In this document: positions 14,787-18,515 of the stretch, piece after piece
Position numbering within the stretch: position 1 is the stretch's first letter
How the letters are laid out: each line of letters starts with the position of its first letter
NCBI GenBank assembly: GCA_023416965.1
Contig: JAEZGJ010000084.1
Coordinates: forward strand, 1-18,515
Reading direction: 5' to 3'
Source: Pseudomonadota bacterium
GTDB taxonomy: Bacteria > Pseudomonadota > Alphaproteobacteria > Rhizobiales > Phreatobacteraceae
DNA: 18,515 nucleotides
Made by a program: the position numbers and the translations under genes
Notes under the pieces: model-generated
The model's database searches: none
What the model was told of the DNA's origin: nothing
The model's input: the letters and a program-made list of their open reading frames with translations, nothing else

Positions 14787-16460
14787 ATGTCCCATGACCT
14801 CGCCGTCGCCCGCGCCGCGACCCTCCGTCCGATCGCCGCGGTGGCGGAGGCGGCGGGAATCCCCGTCGAGGCCCTCGAGCCCTACGGCAAGCACATCGCG
14901 AAGCTCGACGCCGGCTATCTCGACGGGCTGAAGGACCGGCCGGACGGTAAGCTCGTCCTCGTCACCGCGATCAACCCGACGCCCGCCGGGGAGGGCAAGA
15001 CGACCACCACGGTCGGGCTCGGTGACGGCCTCAACCGCATCGGCAAGCGCACGGTCATCGCCCTGCGCGAGCCCTCGCTCGGCCCGGTCTTCGGCACCAA
15101 GGGCGGCGCCACAGGCGGCGGCAAGGCGCAGGTCCTGCCCATGGAGGCGATCAACCTCCACTTCACCGGCGACTTCCATGCCATCACCTCGGCTCACAAC
15201 CTGCTCGCGGCACTGGTCGACAACCACGTCTACTGGGGCAATGCGCTCGGCATCGACACCCGCCGCATCGTCTGGCGCCGCGTGCTCGACATGAACGACC
15301 GCGCCCTGCGCTCCATCGTCAACGGCCTCGGCGGCGCCGGCAACGGCTTTGCCCGCGAGGACGGCTTCGACATCACGGTCGCCTCCGAGGTCATGGCCTG
15401 CTTCTGCCTCGCCGATGATCTGGCGGATCTGGAGGCCCGGCTCTCCCGCATCGTCGTCGCCTATACCCGCGACAGGAAGCCCGTCACCGCCGGCCAGCTC
15501 AATGCTGCCGGCGCCATGACGGCCCTGCTCAAGGATGCGATCAAGCCGAACCTCGTGCAGACCATCGAAGGCTCGCCGGCCTTCATCCACGGCGGGCCCT
15601 TCGCCAACATCGCCCACGGCTGCAACTCGGTCATTGCCACGCGCGCCGCCCTGAAGCTTGGCGACTACGTGGTGACCGAGGCCGGATTCGGCGCCGATCT
15701 CGGGGCCGAGAAGTTCTTCGACATCAAGTGCCGCAAGGCGGGACTGAAGCCTGATGCGGCGGTGATCGTCGCAACGGTCCGAGCGCTGAAGATGAACGGC
15801 GGCGTCGCCAAGGCCGATCTCGCCCGCGAGAACATCGAGGCCCTCCGCACCGGCATCGTCAATCTCGGCCGCCACGTCGAGAACGTCCGCGCCTTCGGCG
15901 TTCCGGTCGTCGTCGCCATCAACCACTTTGCCACCGACAGCGAGGCCGAGCACCGGCTCATCGCTGACATCTGCCGGGACGAGTTCGGCGTCGAGGCGGT
16001 GCAGTGCCGCCACTGGGCCGAGGGCGCGGCTGGTGCCGAGGACCTCGCCCGCAAGGTCGTGGCGCTCTGCGAGGGCGGAACCGCCCATTTCCAGCCGATC
16101 TATCCGGACAGCCTGTCGCTGGAGGGCAAGATCCTCTCCATCGCCACCCGCATCTATCGCGCCGACGACATCGCCATCGCACCGAAGGCGGCGGCCGACC
16201 TCAAGGCGTTCGAGGCGGCGGGATACGGCCACCTGCCGGTCTGCATGGCGAAGACGCAGTACTCGTTCTCCGCCGACCCGACCCTGCTTGGCGCGCCCAC
16301 CGGCCATACCGTCCCGGTGCGCGAGGTGCGGCTTGCGGCCGGTGCCGGTTTCGTCGTGGCGATCTGCGGGGAGATCATGACCATGCCGGGCCTCCCCAAA
16401 CTGCCGGCAGCCGAGGCGATCCACGTCAGCGAGGCCGGGCTGATCGAGGGGCTGTTCTGA
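14787..16460 (+). CDS. fhs: Formate-tetrahydrofolate ligase
   Basis: This enzyme joins formate to tetrahydrofolate using ATP, giving 10-formyl-THF for purine synthesis and one-carbon assimilation. The 557-residue product has the family P-loop TPAGEGKT (65-72), then EPSLGPVFGTKGGATGGG with the conserved glycine-rich folate/phosphate segment. VLPMEAINLHFTGDFHAI, DMNDRALR and the GFGADLGAEKFFDIKCR region are also intact, and the C-terminus ends GLIEGLF. Length and motifs are normal. ATG 14787 begins MSHDLAVARAA; the ribosome site is weak. No folD or other folate gene lies beside it. It diverges from dgoK and faces a REP-like inverted repeat downstream, which may end transcription. Confidence 0.98.
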   Translation: MSHDLAVARAATLRPIAAVAEAAGIPVEALEPYGKHIAKLDAGYLDGLKDRPDGKLVLVTAINPTPAGEGKTTTTVGLGDGLNRIGKRTVIALREPSLGPVFGTKGGATGGGKAQVLPMEAINLHFTGDFHAITSAHNLLAALVDNHVYWGNALGIDTRRIVWRRVLDMNDRALRSIVNGLGGAGNGFAREDGFDITVASEVMACFCLADDLADLEARLSRIVVAYTRDRKPVTAGQLNAAGAMTALLKDAIKPNLVQTIEGSPAFIHGGPFANIAHGCNSVIATRAALKLGDYVVTEAGFGADLGAEKFFDIKCRKAGLKPDAAVIVATVRALKMNGGVAKADLARENIEALRTGIVNLGRHVENVRAFGVPVVVAINHFATDSEAEHRLIADICRDEFGVEAVQCRHWAEGAAGAEDLARKVVALCEGGTAHFQPIYPDSLSLEGKILSIATRIYRADDIAIAPKAAADLKAFEAAGYGHLPVCMAKTQYSFSADPTLLGAPTGHTVPVREVRLAAGAGFVVAICGEIMTMPGLPKLPAAEAIHVSEAGLIEGLF

Positions 16461-16503
16461 GGGGCAGTTTGTCCACTCGCCAGTTGGCTTCGGCGCGAGG
16501 AAT

Positions 16504-16650
16504 GCCCCACCCTCACCCTCCCCTTTGCAAGGGGAGGGGGACTACCGCCTCGCGACCTCAAACGAACGGTTGGGCCAAGCCAAGGCGGCTCAGGTGCTGC
16601 AGGACATTGTAGTCTCCCTCCCCTTGCAAAGGGGAGGGTGAGGGTGGGGC
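16504..16650. repeat. REPIN-like pair of inverted GC-rich palindromes
   Basis: Two 42-bp arms, 16504-16545 and 16609-16650, are inverted copies with one mismatch (G16539 against T16615). The mismatch gives a G-U pair in RNA, so the transcript could fold as an unbroken 42-bp stem over a 63-nt loop (16546-16608). Each arm has its own palindrome: CCCTCCCC with GGGGAGGG (16516-16523/16531-16538 and 16616-16623/16631-16638) around a 7-base TTGCAA-like loop. Two REP palindromes in opposite orientation are the definition of a REPIN. The element fills the convergent gap between fhs and the next minus-strand gene and may serve both as transcript 3' end. Confidence 0.75.
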
Positions 16651-16653
16651 TTT

Positions 16654-17277
16654 CTAGACCGACGGCTCGCTGCTCGGATGCCAGACAGGCGCGAAACCTT
16701 CCCGCAGCACGGAGACGATGGCAGGTGGCGTGAGCACGTCCACCGGTCCCGGGGAGAGGCCGCTTCTGGCCCGATAGCCGCCGAACGACCAAGCCACGGC
16801 CTCCCCGCCGCACACTGCGAGAGCCTGCCCCCCGACCGCGATCATCGTCCCGTCCGGCAAGTCCGCCGCCTCGGCCCGCCACGTCCGCTTCGCACGGCCC
16901 TCCAGCCGCTCGGCGTGCAGCACGGCGTCCATTTCCGGGGCCTTCGGCGGCGCCGGGAGCCCCTTCGCCCGCGCCCAGGCCGCCGCGAAGCGGGTCGCAT
17001 CGGCCCGCCGGCATTCGAAGCAGGGCCGGTGCCCGGCGGCCAGCGCCGTCACCTCGTCTAGGAAGAAGAGCTCGGTATAGCCACGGCCCATCAGCGGCGT
17101 GCGCCGCCGGCCCTTGAACGACAGCAAGCAACAGATCCACTGCCGCGAGGCCCAGGGGCGCGGGCCGATGGTGCGGTCGTCGCGATGGAAGCGACCGCCG
17201 CGATTGCCGAGGAACAGCCCCCGCTCCGGCACCGCCGCGATGGATCCGAAGGGATCGACGCGGTTCGGCAGCGGCAT
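16654..17277 (-). CDS. Conserved hypothetical protein with Ada-like Cys motif
   Basis: The 207-residue product from ATG 17277 has no function I can assign. The longer frame up to 17529 overlaps the L,D-transpeptidase gene and is not used. It begins MPLPNRVDPFG and has GNRGGRFH (24-31), WASRQWICC (42-50), FKGRRR (54-59) and GYTELFFLDEVTALAAGHRPCFECRRADA (66-94). The last stretch resembles ALAAGFRPCKRC of the zinc-binding N-terminal domain of the DNA repair protein Ada, and Cys49/Cys50, Cys86 and Cys89 could bind a metal. The second half is less distinctive, with predicted beta segments. It starts 7 bp after the L,D-transpeptidase stop, with a poor ribosome site, so it may be translated by coupling. 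Its stop is 3 bp from the REPIN-like repeat. Confidence 0.75.
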   Translation of the reverse strand: MPLPNRVDPFGSIAAVPERGLFLGNRGGRFHRDDRTIGPRPWASRQWICCLLSFKGRRRTPLMGRGYTELFFLDEVTALAAGHRPCFECRRADATRFAAAWARAKGLPAPPKAPEMDAVLHAERLEGRAKRTWRAEAADLPDGTMIAVGGQALAVCGGEAVAWSFGGYRARSGLSPGPVDVLTPPAIVSVLREGFAPVWHPSSEPSV

Positions 17278-17284
17278 GGCCGGC

Positions 17285-18515
17285 TCAGAAACGGGCGTCG
17301 GCTGACGGCGTGCTGCGCTGCCCGCCGAAGATGCTGTCGAAGAAGTTCGGCTGCGGCGGCGGTGCCTGCTGCACCTGAGGCGCGATGTCGACCGGAGGCG
17401 GCGCCTGCCGCTGCACCGGCCGCACGATGGTCTGTGGCGGCGCGCCCGGCGCGTCCCAGCCGTAGATGTCGTCGCGGAACTGCACGGTGCCGTCGGGCGC
17501 GGACCAGCCAGTGAGGTAGACCCAGGCAACCGGCACGGCCTGCGTGAGCCTCACGTCGCGGCGCTGCGTCTGGGTCATTCCCTCGACCACCTGCTCCCTG
17601 GTGAAGCCCTGCGGGGCGAGCAGCCAGGTGACAAAGTCGGAGACGTCGGCGACGCGCACGCAGCCCGAGGAGAGCGAGCGGCTGTCCGACTGGAACAGCC
17701 CGCGCGAGGGCGTGTCGTGCATGAACACGGCCTCGGTGTTCGGCATGTCGATGCGCACGCGCCCCAGCGAATTTCCGGGACCGGCATCCTGCCGCAGCGT
17801 GTAGTTCACGGCGCGCTCCGTCGACCAGTCGATGGCGGCCGGGCTCACCTCGTTGCCGGAGCGGTCGAGGATGCGCACGCGCATGTTGGCGAGCGTCGCC
17901 GGGTTGCGGCGCATGCGCGGGATGATGTCGCGCTTGATGATCGAGGTCGGGATCGTCCAGGTCGGGTTGAAGTTCACCACCGTCAGGCGGCTCTCGACCA
18001 TGGGGGAGGCGTGCGCCTGCTTGCCGATGATGACGACGTGGCGGCGGCGGACGATGCCGCTCTCGATCGCCTCTGCCGCTGCAGCGGGGATGTTGACGAT
18101 GACGTAGCGCTGGCCGAAGGCGAAGCGGCTGTCTGCCAGACGCTCCAGCGACTTCTCCAGCGCCCGCACCCGCGTCTCCGCGGGGATGTTGAGTTGGCGC
18201 AGCGTGGCGGCGGCCACCAGTCCGGAGGGCAGCAGCCCAACCCGGCGCTGGAAGCGCTGCACGGCGGCGAAGGTCGCGTCGTCGAAGAGGTCGCCTGCGG
18301 CCTCTGCCGGAGACAGGTCACCCTCGATGGCGAGGCGGCGCTTGAGGCGGGCGACGTCGGCGCCGCGCTGGCCCTTGGAAAGGCGCAGCGTCGTCGGCAG
18401 CGTGCCCCAGCCGCCGCGCTGGGCGATCTGGCGATAGGTGGCGAGCGCCGCCTGGGTCACGGCGACGGTCTGAGGGCCGTAGGTCGGCTGCGGATCGGTC
18501 GAGATGGCGGTGACC
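17285..18515 (-). CDS. L,D-transpeptidase with peptidoglycan-binding domain, 5' end outside window
   Basis: The minus-strand frame is open from the window edge to a TGA at 17285-17287, giving 409 residues. The GTG at 18460 is internal: VTAISTDPQPTYGPQTVA precedes it without a stop. A peptidoglycan-binding domain (LRLSKGQRGADVARLKRRL to LVAAATLRQLN) precedes a YkuD catalytic domain with the hallmark MHDTPSRGLF and SLSSGCVR, whose Cys is the nucleophile. Such enzymes form 3-3 cross-links in peptidoglycan or attach proteins to it, in the periplasm. The order resembles the LdtD (YcbB) group. The C-terminal 55 residues are Pro/Gln-rich (APPPVDIAPQVQQAPPPQ), ending FFDSIFGG, a likely disordered tail. 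A signal peptide would lie outside the window. Confidence 0.92.
   Translation of the reverse strand, partial: VTAISTDPQPTYGPQTVAVTQAALATYRQIAQRGGWGTLPTTLRLSKGQRGADVARLKRRLAIEGDLSPAEAAGDLFDDATFAAVQRFQRRVGLLPSGLVAAATLRQLNIPAETRVRALEKSLERLADSRFAFGQRYVIVNIPAAAAEAIESGIVRRRHVVIIGKQAHASPMVESRLTVVNFNPTWTIPTSIIKRDIIPRMRRNPATLANMRVRILDRSGNEVSPAAIDWSTERAVNYTLRQDAGPGNSLGRVRIDMPNTEAVFMHDTPSRGLFQSDSRSLSSGCVRVADVSDFVTWLLAPQGFTREQVVEGMTQTQRRDVRLTQAVPVAWVYLTGWSAPDGTVQFRDDIYGWDAPGAPPQTIVRPVQRQAPPPVDIAPQVQQAPPPQPNFFDSIFGGQRSTPSADARF

Noticed and set aside
14781..16424. A 547-codon open frame antisense to fhs
   Set aside because: It mirrors fhs codon structure and its translation is composition-biased with no domain. 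fhs is certain from its motifs.
18458..18460. GTG at 18460 as the start of the L,D-transpeptidase
   Set aside because: The frame stays open to the window edge with residues in keeping with the mature protein, and no signal peptide follows the GTG, so the gene is simply cut.

Overview
The window is GC-rich and densely coded. Its gene families and sequence style (RppH with a WQMPQGG Nudix core, stand-alone formate-tetrahydrofolate ligase, polar amino acid ABC operons, DgoK, an LdtD-like L,D-transpeptidase with a Pro/Gln tail) point to an alphaproteobacterium, probably of the Hyphomicrobiales. I cannot name the genus from the sequence. There are 18 protein genes, two of them cut by the window edges. 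I see no tRNA, rRNA, CRISPR array, insertion sequence or phage gene.

Layout. (1) 1-2085, plus strand: the end of an MFS transporter gene, then a CopD-type membrane protein. (2) 2089-2853, minus: a DeoR/GlpR regulator that ends 3 bp from copD. It diverges from rppH (2936-3487, plus), which is followed by pgi (3548-5188, plus). The short deoR/rppH gap has striking two-fold symmetry. (3) 5236-6882, minus: a Tat-exported family 5 solute-binding protein with no permease or ATPase of its own beside it. (4) 10958 down to 7064, minus: a compact operon in the order family 3 solute-binding protein, ATPase, permease, permease, N-carbamoyl-D-amino-acid-hydrolase-like amidase. A LysR regulator (11111-12019) diverges from it, and a DHDPS-fold lyase follows (12122-13069), closed by a strong terminator. 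(5) arfB (13203-13631, plus), dgoK (13754-14659, minus) and fhs (14787-16460, plus). (6) A REPIN-like pair of inverted palindromes (16504-16650) fills the convergent gap. (7) A 207-residue protein with an Ada-like Cys motif and the 3' part of an L,D-transpeptidase gene, both minus.

How the genes may work together. Region 4 reads as an uptake-and-hydrolysis module. The ABC system would import a small polar, amino-acid-like compound, and the amidase, co-transcribed at the end of the operon, would release ammonia and CO2 from a carbamoyl group. LysR probably controls the operon from two T-N11-A palindromes in the divergent gap. The DHDPS-fold protein keeps the Schiff-base lysine but lacks the residues of the DapA triad, so it should be a lyase, hydratase or dehydratase on another 2-oxo acid, and may complete the pathway. 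This module is the best candidate for an uncharacterised function. The rest is mostly housekeeping: RNA 5'-end processing, glycolysis, ribosome rescue, one-carbon metabolism and cell-wall cross-linking.
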